From Pseudomonas mucoides (GTDB taxonomy: Bacteria > Pseudomonadota > Gammaproteobacteria > Pseudomonadales > Pseudomonadaceae), in NCBI RefSeq assembly GCF_015461845.1, contig NZ_JACOPW010000008.1, positions 225,707-289,706 of the forward strand: 64,000 nucleotides of DNA, read 5' to 3'. The notes under the pieces are model-generated. The model ran no database searches, was not told the DNA's origin, and saw only the letters and a list, made by a program, of their open reading frames with translations. The position numbers were made by a program, and so were the translations under genes. Positions within the stretch are counted from its first letter, which is position 1. The number at the start of each line of letters is the position of its first letter. Positions 50,257 through 58,882 of the stretch are shown piece after piece.

Positions 50257-51246
50257 TTAGAGGTTGGCGAGTTTCTGCCAGACCTTGGGCTTGAAGAACA
50301 GTGTTTCGCCCTTCGCCAGCCCGATCAGGCTGTCATGGTCCTTCACCACTTCCGCCTCTATCAATTCGCTCTGACCTTCAACTTTCAGCGTCACCCGGGT
50401 CGTCGCGCCCAACGGACGGATATCGCGCACTTCAGCCGCATGGTGATCTTCCAGTTCATGCCGTGACAGCGACACTTCATGCGGACGGAACAGCACGTGA
50501 TTGTCTTCGCCCAGATGCAGACGGTTCGAATCGCCGAGGAAGTGATAAACGAAATCGCTGGCCGGGTTTTCGTAGACATCGCCCGGTGAGCCGATCTGCT
50601 CGATCACGCCTTTGTTCATCACCACGATACGGTCGGCGACTTCCATGGCTTCTTCCTGGTCGTGGGTCACGAATACCGAGGTCAGGTTGATGTCTTCATG
50701 CAGCCGCGCCAACCAGCGGCGCAGTTCTTTGCGGACCTTGGCGTCGAGGGCGCCGAAGGGTTCATCGAGCAGCAGCACTTTCGGCTCGACCGCCAAGGCG
50801 CGAGCCAGGGCGATACGCTGACGCTGACCACCGGAGAGTTGCTCCGGGTAGCGATCCGCCAGCCAGTCCAGTTGCACCATGTTCAGCAGTTCGTGGACTT
50901 TTACCGCGATCTGGCTTTCGCTCGGGCGCTGTTTTTTTGGCTTCATGCGCAGGCCGAACGCGACGTTGTCGAACACGGTCATGTGGCGGAACAAGGCGTA
51001 GTGCTGGAACACGAAGCCAACGTTGCGATCACGCACGTCGTGGCCGGAGACGTCTTCACCGTGGAACACGATGTTGCCCTGATCCGGGGTTTCCAGGCCG
51101 GCGATGATTCGCAGCAGCGTGGTTTTACCGCACCCCGACGGGCCGAGCAGCGCCACGAGTTCACCGCTCTGGATGTCCAGGCTAATGTTGTCCAGCGCCT
51201 TGAACGCATTGAAATTCTTGCTGACGTTACGCACTTCGATCGACAT
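50257..51246 (-). CDS. cysA: sulfate/thiosulfate ABC transporter, ATP-binding protein
   Basis: A 329-residue ABC ATPase of the CysA type. Walker A GPSGCGKTTLLRIIAGLE, signature LSGGQRQRIALARALAVEP, Walker B VLLLDEPFGALDAKVRKELR and VFVTHDQEEAMEVADRI are present, with a C-terminal regulatory (TOBE-like) domain. It powers sulfate and thiosulfate import. Last gene of the cysTWA transporter operon, 3 bases after cysW. Confidence 0.95.
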   Translation of the reverse strand: MSIEVRNVSKNFNAFKALDNISLDIQSGELVALLGPSGCGKTTLLRIIAGLETPDQGNIVFHGEDVSGHDVRDRNVGFVFQHYALFRHMTVFDNVAFGLRMKPKKQRPSESQIAVKVHELLNMVQLDWLADRYPEQLSGGQRQRIALARALAVEPKVLLLDEPFGALDAKVRKELRRWLARLHEDINLTSVFVTHDQEEAMEVADRIVVMNKGVIEQIGSPGDVYENPASDFVYHFLGDSNRLHLGEDNHVLFRPHEVSLSRHELEDHHAAEVRDIRPLGATTRVTLKVEGQSELIEAEVVKDHDSLIGLAKGETLFFKPKVWQKLANL

Positions 51247-51249
51247 GAA

Positions 51250-52122
51250 TTATTCCTCCGCGGCGCTGGCGCGCAGGCGGTTAATACGGTTTTCGCTCCA
51301 CTGCTTCAGCAGCAGGATGAAGAGCGCCATGATCAGCAACAGGCTCGCTACCGCGAACGCGGCCACGTGGTTGTATTCGTTGTAGAGGATCTCGACGTGC
51401 AGCGGCAGGGTGTTGGTCACCCCGCGAATGTGCCCGGAAACCACCGACACCGCACCGAACTCACCCATCGCCCGCGCGGTACACAGCACCACACCGTAGA
51501 TCAGGCCCCATTTGATATTGGGAACGGTGACGTGCCAGAACATCTGCCAGCCATTGGCGCCCAACAGGCGCGCGGCCTCTTCCTCTTGCGTGCCCTGTTC
51601 CTGCATCAGCGGGATCAGCTCACGCGCCACGAACGGCACGGTGACGAAAATCGTCGCCAGCACGATGCCCGGCAAGGCGAAGACGATCTGGATGTCGTGA
51701 TCCTGCAGCCACGGCCCGAACAGGCCCTGGGCACCGAACATCAGCACGTAGACCAAGCCGGCGATCACCGGCGACACCGAGAACGGCAAGTCGATCAACG
51801 TGACCAGCATGCTCTTGCCGCGGAACGAGTACTTGCTCACGCACCACGCGGCGCTGACGCCGAACACCAGGTTCAACGGCACCGAAATCAGCACGGCGAT
51901 CACTGTGAGTTTCAGCGCCGACAACGCATCCGGTTCGAAGATCGCGGTGAAGAACGCACCCAGGCCAAGCTTCAGGCCCTGGGACACCACGATGAACAGT
52001 GGCAACAGCAGAAACAGCGCAAAAATCAGCCAGCCAAGGCCGATCAGGATTCTTCGCGAAGTGGCACTGCCACGGCGCGCAGCGTTGGCCGAAGAGGCGG
52101 CCGCAATAGACGATTGGGACAT
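51250..52122 (-). CDS. cysW: sulfate/thiosulfate ABC transporter, permease CysW
   Basis: A 290-residue inner-membrane permease with six helices. The coupling loop reads EEEAARLLGANGWQMFWHVT (EAA---G). Family motif RAMGEFGAVSVVSGHIRG is diagnostic for CysW. The N-terminal 20 residues are Ser/Ala-rich. It is 13 bases after cysT and 3 before cysA, part of the sulfate importer. Confidence 0.94.
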   Translation of the reverse strand: MSQSSIAAASSANAARRGSATSRRILIGLGWLIFALFLLLPLFIVVSQGLKLGLGAFFTAIFEPDALSALKLTVIAVLISVPLNLVFGVSAAWCVSKYSFRGKSMLVTLIDLPFSVSPVIAGLVYVLMFGAQGLFGPWLQDHDIQIVFALPGIVLATIFVTVPFVARELIPLMQEQGTQEEEAARLLGANGWQMFWHVTVPNIKWGLIYGVVLCTARAMGEFGAVSVVSGHIRGVTNTLPLHVEILYNEYNHVAAFAVASLLLIMALFILLLKQWSENRINRLRASAAEE

Positions 52123-52135
52123 GGTTCGCGCCTCC

Positions 52136-52954
52136 TTATGGGGTTTCGATGCGACGTTGCAGCAAGTTGATCAGCAGCAACAGGACGAAGGAAACCACCA
52201 GCATCAGTACACCAATGGACGTGGCGCCGGTGTAATCGTACTGGTCGAGCTTGACCATGATCAGCAGCGGCAGGATCTCGGTTTTCATTGGCATATTGCC
52301 GGCGATGAAAATCACCGACCCGTACTCGCCGACCCCGCGGGCAAAGGCCAACGCGAACCCCGTCAGCCATGCCGGGAGCAATGCGGGCACCAGAATGTAA
52401 CGGAACACCTGTAACGGTTTTGCCCCGAGACACGCCGCCGCTTCTTCCACTTCACGCGGGATATCAGCCAATACTGGCTGTACGGTACGTACTACGAATG
52501 GAAGTGTCACAAAAGTGAGGGCAAGGGTGATGCCGAGGGGGGTATACGCAATCTTGAAACCCAGGTCCGCTGCAAACTGACCGACCAAACCGGTGGGGGT
52601 GTACAACGCCGTCAGCGCGATACCGGCCACCGCCGTCGGCAACGCGAAGGGTAAGTCGATCATTGCGTCGATGACTTTGCGACCGGGGAAGGTATAGCGC
52701 ACCAGCACCCAGGCGAGCAGCGTGCCGATCACGCCGTTGATGATCGCGGCATAGAGCGCGGTGCCGAAGCTCAGCTTCAACGCCGCCAGCACCCGAGGCG
52801 CCGAGATAATTGCCCAGAACTGATCCCAGGTAAGTTGGGCGGCATGCACGAACATCGCCGCCAGTGGAATGAGCACAATCAGGCTGAGGTACACCAAGGT
52901 GTAGCCCAGCGTCAGCCCGAAGCCGGGTATGACGGGGGAGATACGACGCGACAT
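52136..52954 (-). CDS. cysT: sulfate/thiosulfate ABC transporter, permease CysT
   Basis: A 272-residue permease, the partner of CysW (also called CysU). Six helices, coupling loop VEEAAACLGAKPLQVFRYIL, and motif ARGVGEYGSVIFIAGNMP shared with CysW. It follows sbp at 69 bases; the gap contains a perfect hairpin (52981-53004). Confidence 0.94.
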   Translation of the reverse strand: MSRRISPVIPGFGLTLGYTLVYLSLIVLIPLAAMFVHAAQLTWDQFWAIISAPRVLAALKLSFGTALYAAIINGVIGTLLAWVLVRYTFPGRKVIDAMIDLPFALPTAVAGIALTALYTPTGLVGQFAADLGFKIAYTPLGITLALTFVTLPFVVRTVQPVLADIPREVEEAAACLGAKPLQVFRYILVPALLPAWLTGFALAFARGVGEYGSVIFIAGNMPMKTEILPLLIMVKLDQYDYTGATSIGVLMLVVSFVLLLLINLLQRRIETP

Positions 52955-52980
52955 AAAAGTCCTTGGTTGAGAGCGCGCAA

Positions 52981-53004
52981 AGCCCCGACGGCTAAATCGG
53001 GGCT
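52981..53004. repeat. hairpin between sbp and cysT
   Basis: AGCCCCGA, 8-base loop, TCGGGGCT: a perfect 8-base stem inside the sulfate operon. Lacks a long T-run, so it may act as a partial terminator or protect the sbp mRNA end, giving more binding protein than permease. Confidence 0.65.
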
Positions 53005-53023
53005 CGTTGATGGCTATTTAAGA

Positions 53024-54037
53024 CTACTGCGCCTGATAAATCTGGTCGAACACGCCACCGTCATTGAAGAACTTCGGTTGCGCGGTTTTCCAGCCGCCGA
53101 AGTCTTTGTCGATGGTCACCAGGTCCAGGGTCGGGAACTGCTTGGCGTACTTGGCAGCCACGTCCTTGTCACGTGGACGATAGAAGTTTTTCGCGGCAAT
53201 TTCCTGACCGGCCGGGCTGTACAGGTGCTTGAGGTACGCTTCGGCGATCTGCTCGTTGCCCTTTCTCTCGGCGTTCTTGTCGACCACGGCCACTGGCGGC
53301 TCGGCAAGAATCGACAGCGAAGGCACGACGATTTCAAACTTGTCGGCGCCGCCGTCTTCTTTCAGCGCCAGGAACGCTTCGTTTTCCCAGGCCAGCAACA
53401 CGTCGCCCTGACCGTTGTTGACGAAGGTGATGGTCGAACCGCGAGCGCCGGTGTCCAGCACAGGCACGTGTTTGAACAGGGTCTGGATGTAGTCCTTGGC
53501 CTTGGCTTCGTCACCGCCGTTGGCTTTCAGGCCATAGGCCCAGGCCGCGAGGAAGTTCCAGCGGGCGCCGCCGGAGGTTTTCGGGTTCGGGGTGATGACC
53601 GAGACATCGTTCTTGACCAGGTCGCCCCAGTCCTTGATGCCTTTCGGGTTGCCTTTGCGCACCAGGAACACGATGGTCGAGGTGTACGGCGTGCTCGCTT
53701 CTGGCAGACGCTTCTGCCAGTCAGCCGGAAGGGTCTTGCCGAGTTTGGCGATTTCGTCGATGTCACCCGCCAGGGCCAGGGTCACGACGTCGGCACGCAG
53801 ACCGTCGATCACCGCGCGGCCCTGCTTGCCCGAACCACCATGGGATTGCTGGATTTTTACAGTGTCGCCGGCGTGATCCGCCTGCCAGTACTTGATGAAC
53901 TCGGCGTTGTAGTCCTGGTACAGCTCACGCGTCGGGTCGTACGACACATTGAGCAGCTCGTAATCCTTGGCAACCGCGGATCCCGCAAAAAGGGCGCTGG
54001 CCAGGGCGGCCAAAGCGAAATGACGAATCGACGACAT
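53024..54037 (-). CDS. sbp: periplasmic sulfate-binding protein
   Basis: A 337-residue family 1 binding protein with a Sec signal peptide (1-23, ending SAVAKD). Marks of Sbp/CysP: LLNVSYDPTRELYQDYNAEF, QSHGGSGKQGRAVIDGLRAD and the C-terminal NFYRPRDKDVAAKYAKQFP. It delivers sulfate to CysTWA. It is the first transport gene of the operon and follows oscA. Expression is expected to rise under sulfur limitation through CysB. Confidence 0.95.
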   Translation of the reverse strand: MSSIRHFALAALASALFAGSAVAKDYELLNVSYDPTRELYQDYNAEFIKYWQADHAGDTVKIQQSHGGSGKQGRAVIDGLRADVVTLALAGDIDEIAKLGKTLPADWQKRLPEASTPYTSTIVFLVRKGNPKGIKDWGDLVKNDVSVITPNPKTSGGARWNFLAAWAYGLKANGGDEAKAKDYIQTLFKHVPVLDTGARGSTITFVNNGQGDVLLAWENEAFLALKEDGGADKFEIVVPSLSILAEPPVAVVDKNAERKGNEQIAEAYLKHLYSPAGQEIAAKNFYRPRDKDVAAKYAKQFPTLDLVTIDKDFGGWKTAQPKFFNDGGVFDQIYQAQ

Positions 54038-54107
54038 GGTGAAAGCTCCTGGAATTCTGTTTGTGTTGGCTTTTTTTTATGGAGGCGGGAAGCGGATTGC
54101 CGGTTGC

Positions 54108-54290
54108 TTAGCTCGGCTTGTTGCTCGGGTTCTGCAGACGGAATTTCTCTTTGCGTTCGATCTGGACGACCTGGGCGTTATGCACAGTGATCTCCACAGC
54201 CCCAAAGCGCAGATCGCGCAATGCGCTCTGGATCTCACGCAAAATGGCTGCTTCGTCTTGGCCATCAACACTACGTAGGGATGCGCTCAT
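54108..54290 (-). CDS. oscA: sulfur-starvation response protein OscA
   Basis: A 60-residue protein of the DUF2292 (YezD-like) family: AILREIQSALRDLRFGAVEI then TVHNAQVVQIERKEKFRL. In Pseudomonas the oscA gene lies just upstream of sbp-cysTWA and supports growth on organosulfur compounds and, in one species, chromate tolerance. Function at the molecular level is unknown. Here it is 70 bases before sbp and presumably leads the operon; a perfect palindrome (54373-54397) lies about 83 bases upstream of its start. Confidence 0.88.
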   Translation of the reverse strand: MSASLRSVDGQDEAAILREIQSALRDLRFGAVEITVHNAQVVQIERKEKFRLQNPSNKPS

Positions 54291-54372
54291 GGTGCTGCTC
54301 CTTCAACTGAGAGGTTGCCTGGCAGTGGCGGCACTGCTTGCGGCGTGAGACCAATAGTAGTGAGGAGTAGAT

Positions 54373-54397
54373 ATTCTTAAAAAGACTATTTAAGAAT
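54373..54397. promoter_or_regulatory. palindrome upstream of oscA
   Basis: ATTCTTAA (54373-54380), 9 bases, TTAAGAAT (54390-54397), in AT-rich DNA within the oscA promoter region. CysB sites are AT-rich and include such half-sites, so a CysB or promoter function is likely but not proved. Confidence 0.5.
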
Positions 54398-54417
54398 GTT
54401 TATATAACTTAAAGACT

Positions 54418-54448
54418 GATCGTTCCCACACAGCACGTGGGAACGATC
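54418..54448. repeat. 31-bp GATCGTTC palindrome
   Basis: GATCGTTCCCACAC, 3-base loop, CACGTGGGAACGATC. It is just after the stop of the GGDEF/EAL gene and probably ends its transcript. Confidence 0.75.
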
Positions 54449-54458
54449 GAACGCGGGC

Positions 54459-56390
54459 TTAGCGAATAATGGGCGCGCACATCCAATCCAGCTGCTCTGC
54501 CGGCACCGGTCGCCCAAACCAGTAGCCTTGCCCCAGATCGCATTCATGCTCGAGCAGGAATCCGGCCTGCTCGACCTGCTCGATCCCCTCGGCATGCACT
54601 TGCATCCCCATGCTCTGCGCCAAGGCAATGATCACTCGCACAATCGCCGCGTCATCTTCATCACACGGCAACCCGGCGACGAAGCCCTGGTCGATCTTGA
54701 GTTTCTGCACCGGCAATCGCTTGAGCCGCAGCAGGGACGAATATCCCGTGCCGAAATCGTCGATGGCCAGCCGCACACCCAGCTCGCGCAGGCGATGCAT
54801 CTGCTCCAGCGCCACCTCCGGATCCTCCATCACTGCACTTTCGGTCACTTCCAGCTCCAGATACGCCGGATCAAGCCCCGTCGAATCAAGCACCTGAGCC
54901 ACCTGCTGATACAGCTCGCGTCGGGCAAACAGTCGCGATGAGACATTTACCGCCACAAACGCCAACCCCACACCCGCCGCTCGCCACTGACACATTTGCT
55001 GACAGGCCTGCTGCATAACCCAGGCATCAATCTCGGCAATCAGCCCGGTACGCTCGGCGATGGGGATGAACTCTGCCGGCGACACCAGCCCGCGCTGCGG
55101 ATGCGCCCAACGCACCAGTGCTTCGACGCCGATCAGGCGACTGGTTTTGAGGTCATGCACGGGTTGGTAATAGACGCGCAGCTCTTGCTGCTGGAGCGCG
55201 CGGCGCAGCTCAAAGGCCATTTCGACCCGCTGCTGGGCATGGGCGGTCAATTCTTCGGTATAGAGCGCGTAGCCATCCCGGCCCGCACTCTTGGCCTTGA
55301 ACAAGGCCGAATCGGCGTTGCGCAACATTTGCTCGGCACTCAAGGCATCACTCGGAAACTGACTGATGCCGACACTGGCGTTGATAAACAGTCGATGCCC
55401 ATCAATGTGGAACGGCTCCCGCAGGCCATCGATGATTCGCTGAGCCAGCGCCGCGGCTTGTGCCACTTGCGGACAGCTTTCGGCGAGCACCGCAAATTCG
55501 TCACCGCCCAGACGCGCCAGGGTCATGCCTGGGCCGAACATGGCATTCAAATGCTCGGCCACCGCCTTCAGCAGTTGATCACCGACGGTATGCCCGAGGC
55601 TGTCGTTAATCATCTTGAAGTGATCCAGGTCGATCATCAGCAACGCGCAGCCCCGTTTATGGATTTGCGCCGATGCCAGTGCCTGTTCGACACGGTCGGT
55701 GAACAGCAGTCGATTGGGCAGATCGGTCAGCGGATCGTGGTGAGCCAGATGCTTGAGTTCGTGCTCGGAATTTTTGATCGCACTGATATCGGAAAACACC
55801 GCCACGTAGTGGCTACGCAGGCCCTGATCGTCATGGATGATGCGGATGGTTTGCCATTGCGGGTAGATTTCACCGCTTTTACGGCGATTCCAGATCTCCC
55901 CGCTCCACTCACCGGTGCTGTTGAGTGTCGCGAACATCGACTGGTAAAACGCTGGCGGATGATGGCCGGATTTGAACAGGCTGGGTTGCCGGCCCAGCAC
56001 CTCATCACACTGATAACCGGTGATCGCCATGAAGGCCCGGTTCACATGGACAATCAGCCCGTTGCTATCGGTGACCAACACGCCCTCACGGGTGCAATCG
56101 AACACGGCGGCGGCCTGGCGCAAACGCTCACGGTCGGCATGGCGCTCGCGCAGCCTGGCGCCGATCCCCAGGCATTTGAACAGTCGGGCCCGGGCAAGGA
56201 AGATCAAACCGGCACTGAGCACCACCCAGAAATAACCGTTGATCAGTTGCCATCGCAATAGCTCGGCAGAGCTATCGAAGAAACTGTTCAATACATAGCC
56301 GCTGACGGCCATCCAGGCGACTGAAAGCAACAGGTAAAGCAGCGCTGCACGCAAGGCGTCGCGATAGGTGGCAGACATTAGAACGTCCAT
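54459..56390 (-). CDS. PAS-GGDEF-EAL cyclic di-GMP protein (PipA/DibA-like)
   Basis: A 643-residue membrane-bound c-di-GMP enzyme. Two N-terminal helices (about 13-35 and 50-70), a PAS domain (about 90-205), a GGDEF domain with intact GGDEF at 295-299, and an EAL domain with EAL at 423-425 (IGVEALVRWAHP). Both catalytic motifs are intact, so synthesis and breakdown are both possible. Gene order (oscA on one side, desA on the other) matches the PA0285 pipA locus of P. aeruginosa, where PipA is mainly a phosphodiesterase. Start 56390 or 56378 (MSATYRD) cannot be separated. Confidence 0.85.
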   Translation of the reverse strand: MDVLMSATYRDALRAALLYLLLSVAWMAVSGYVLNSFFDSSAELLRWQLINGYFWVVLSAGLIFLARARLFKCLGIGARLRERHADRERLRQAAAVFDCTREGVLVTDSNGLIVHVNRAFMAITGYQCDEVLGRQPSLFKSGHHPPAFYQSMFATLNSTGEWSGEIWNRRKSGEIYPQWQTIRIIHDDQGLRSHYVAVFSDISAIKNSEHELKHLAHHDPLTDLPNRLLFTDRVEQALASAQIHKRGCALLMIDLDHFKMINDSLGHTVGDQLLKAVAEHLNAMFGPGMTLARLGGDEFAVLAESCPQVAQAAALAQRIIDGLREPFHIDGHRLFINASVGISQFPSDALSAEQMLRNADSALFKAKSAGRDGYALYTEELTAHAQQRVEMAFELRRALQQQELRVYYQPVHDLKTSRLIGVEALVRWAHPQRGLVSPAEFIPIAERTGLIAEIDAWVMQQACQQMCQWRAAGVGLAFVAVNVSSRLFARRELYQQVAQVLDSTGLDPAYLELEVTESAVMEDPEVALEQMHRLRELGVRLAIDDFGTGYSSLLRLKRLPVQKLKIDQGFVAGLPCDEDDAAIVRVIIALAQSMGMQVHAEGIEQVEQAGFLLEHECDLGQGYWFGRPVPAEQLDWMCAPIIR

Positions 56391-56525
56391 GTCCCTACAG
56401 AAAGGTTGGAATTATAGGCCAAGGACACATCCAGCCACTCTTATCTGAAAGGGCGACTGGTTTTATCCGTGGGCTTAGTGATAATGCAACGGCTGTTTTT
56501 TTCTTTATCGAGGGCCCTACAGCCT

Positions 56526-57710
56526 ATGTGGTACGAAGGTTTACTCGGCTTGTCGCCCTGGTCACTGGTGGCAGTCACCCTGCTGATGACCCACGTCACG
56601 ATCGTTGGCGTCACGGTCTATCTCCATCGTTATTCAGCCCATCGCTCGCTTGAGCTCAATGCCGGCCTGAAACATTTCTTCCGCTTCTGGCTGTGGTTGA
56701 CCACGGCGCAGAACACCCGCGAGTGGACCGCTATCCACCGCAAGCATCACGCCAAATGCGAAACCGTCGATGATCCGCACAGCCCGGTCGTCAAAGGTCT
56801 TTCCACCGTTTTGCGCAAAGGTGCCGAGTTGTACCGCGCCGAAGCGGAAAACCCGGAGACCCTGCGCATCTACGGCAAGAACTGCCCCGAAGACTGGATC
56901 GAACGTAATCTCTACAGCCGATTCCCGCTGTTGGGTGTGGCGATCATGGGTGTCATCGACCTGCTGCTGTTCGGCACCATCGGCATCACCATCTGGGCCA
57001 TCCAGATGATGTGGATCCCTGTGTGGGCCGCCGGCGTGGTCAATGGCCTTGGCCATGCCATCGGCTACCGCAACTTCGAATGCCGCGATGCCGCCACCAA
57101 TCTGGTGCCTTGGGGCATCCTGATCGGCGGTGAAGAGCTGCATAACAACCATCACACCTACCCTAACTCGGCAAAATTGTCGGTGAAGAAGTGGGAGTTC
57201 GACCTCGGTTGGGCCTGGATCCAGGTCTTCAGTTTCTTCCGTCTGGCCAAGGTCCAGCGGGTCGCCCCGATCGCGCACCGGGTTGAAGGCAAAGGCAGCC
57301 TGGACATGGACACTGCCATGGCCATCCTCAACAACCGCTTCCAGATCATGGCCCAGTACCGCAAATTGGTGATCGCGCCTCTGGTCAAACAAGAACTGGA
57401 AAAGGTCGATCACTCGGTCCGCCATCAATTCCATCGCGCCAAGCGCCTGCTTTCGCGGGAAACCAGCCTGCTGGACGAAAAACACCACGTTCGCATCCAG
57501 ACCATGCTCGAACACAGCCAGGCGCTGAAGGTAATTTACGAAAAACGCCTGGCCTTGCAGCAGATCTGGGTCAAGACCAGCTCAAATGGTCACGACATGC
57601 TCGCCGCCATCAAGGATTGGGTGCATGAAGCCGAGGCCAGCGGGATTCAATCCCTGCGTGACTTCGCCGACCAGTTGAAGACCTACTCCCTGCGCCCTGC
57701 CGCTGTCTGA
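56526..57710 (+). CDS. desA: delta-9 fatty acyl desaturase DesA
   Basis: A 394-residue membrane di-iron desaturase. Histidine boxes HRYSAH (about 34-39), HRKHHAKCE (about 71-79) and HNNHHTYP (near 207) are all present, the pattern of acyl-CoA/phospholipid delta-9 desaturases. In P. aeruginosa DesA (PA0286) desaturates acyl chains of existing phospholipids aerobically. The start MWYEGLLGLSPW gives the usual length; upstream GAGGG is about 12 bases away. The reading frame extends to 56469 with an alternative ATG. The gene is divergent from the GGDEF/EAL gene. Confidence 0.9.
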   Translation: MWYEGLLGLSPWSLVAVTLLMTHVTIVGVTVYLHRYSAHRSLELNAGLKHFFRFWLWLTTAQNTREWTAIHRKHHAKCETVDDPHSPVVKGLSTVLRKGAELYRAEAENPETLRIYGKNCPEDWIERNLYSRFPLLGVAIMGVIDLLLFGTIGITIWAIQMMWIPVWAAGVVNGLGHAIGYRNFECRDAATNLVPWGILIGGEELHNNHHTYPNSAKLSVKKWEFDLGWAWIQVFSFFRLAKVQRVAPIAHRVEGKGSLDMDTAMAILNNRFQIMAQYRKLVIAPLVKQELEKVDHSVRHQFHRAKRLLSRETSLLDEKHHVRIQTMLEHSQALKVIYEKRLALQQIWVKTSSNGHDMLAAIKDWVHEAEASGIQSLRDFADQLKTYSLRPAAV

Positions 57711-57721
57711 TGCCGTTGATC

Positions 57722-57746
57722 GGTGCGCCCCGCCAGCGGGCGCACC
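57722..57746 (+). terminator. terminator-like hairpin after desA
   Basis: GGTGCGCCC, 7-base loop, GGGCGCACC, 11 bases after the desA stop. Very stable stem, T-run short. Confidence 0.6.
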
Positions 57747-57860
57747 CTTCGGAACTAAGCTCCAAATCCCCTATCTCAAAGACACTTCGCCACCCCTGGC
57801 GGGTTTCGTTGTCGCCGCTTTCGAGTCCAGAACAGCGCACGCCCTTTGAGATTTGTCCCT

Positions 57861-58850
57861 ATGGTCCCAAAAAACCTGCACGACTCATCCTTTGCGCAAT
57901 CGCCCGACACAGCTCAAACCCTGATGGCGCTGATGCATGCCCAAAGTGAAGTGGCGCGCCTGAGCGAACGCGAACAGCTGTTCAGTTCGCTGCTGGTGAG
58001 TGTCAACGCGGTGTTGTGGGCATTCAACTGGGAAACCCGGCAGGTGCTTTACGTCAGCCCGGCTTATGAGCGAATTTTCGGCCGCTCCGCCGGCAGTTTG
58101 CTGTCCGACTACAACGAATGGCGCGACAGCATTTACCCCGACGACCTGGACTATGCCGAGCGCAGCCTGGCCGACGTGCTGGTCAAAGGTGCGGTTGAAG
58201 ACCGCGAATACCGCATCATCGATGCCGATGGGCAGATGCGTTGGCTCAGCGACAAATGCTTCATCAATCGTCAGGCGGAACCCGGCCAACCCGTGATCAT
58301 TGTCGGCATTGCCGAAGACATCACCGAAAAGAAGCGGATGGAAGCCGAACTGCAACGCCTGGCCACCACTGACGTGCTGACTCAAAGCAGCAATCGCCGG
58401 CACTTCTTCGAATGCGCGCAAAAGGAGTTTGCACAGGCACGCAAGCAAGGCACACCGCTGGCGTTTCTGCTGCTGGACATCGATGATTTCAAAGGGGTCA
58501 ACGACACGTACGGTCATCCACAAGGTGACGTAGTGCTGCAACAGATCGCAGAGAGCGGTCGCGCGGCGCTTCGCCGAGGCGATGTGTTCGGACGGATCGG
58601 TGGTGAAGAGTTTGCGGCGGTGTTTCCTGGCTGTGCGCCGGACATGGCCCTGCAAGTGGCGGAAAGATTGCAACGGCAGATTCAGCAATTGAGCTTTAGC
58701 CATGACGACCAGACGTTTGGCATTACTGTCAGCCAGGGGCTGACCAGTCTCACCAACGAGGACGAAAGCCTCGACAGCCTGTTTGCCAGGGCAGATGCGG
58801 CGATGTATGAAGCCAAGCGGCAGGGCAAGAACCGGATCATTTCCGGTTAA
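57861..58850 (+). CDS. PAS-GGDEF diguanylate cyclase
   Basis: A 329-residue soluble protein: short N-terminal helix (about 20-42), a PAS domain (about 45-160, VLWAFNWETRQVLYVSPAYE), then a GGDEF domain with LDIDDFKGVNDTYGHPQGD and an intact GGEEF at 247-251. The inhibitory site RRGD (238-241), five residues ahead of GGEEF, is present, so product inhibition is expected. It makes c-di-GMP. ATG 57861 is used; a TTG at 57846 is unlikely. It stands next to two other c-di-GMP/HDOD-type signalling genes. Confidence 0.88.
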   Translation: MVPKNLHDSSFAQSPDTAQTLMALMHAQSEVARLSEREQLFSSLLVSVNAVLWAFNWETRQVLYVSPAYERIFGRSAGSLLSDYNEWRDSIYPDDLDYAERSLADVLVKGAVEDREYRIIDADGQMRWLSDKCFINRQAEPGQPVIIVGIAEDITEKKRMEAELQRLATTDVLTQSSNRRHFFECAQKEFAQARKQGTPLAFLLLDIDDFKGVNDTYGHPQGDVVLQQIAESGRAALRRGDVFGRIGGEEFAAVFPGCAPDMALQVAERLQRQIQQLSFSHDDQTFGITVSQGLTSLTNEDESLDSLFARADAAMYEAKRQGKNRIISG

Positions 58851-58882
58851 TCCGCCGAACTCCTCCAGGGATTGTGTATGGA

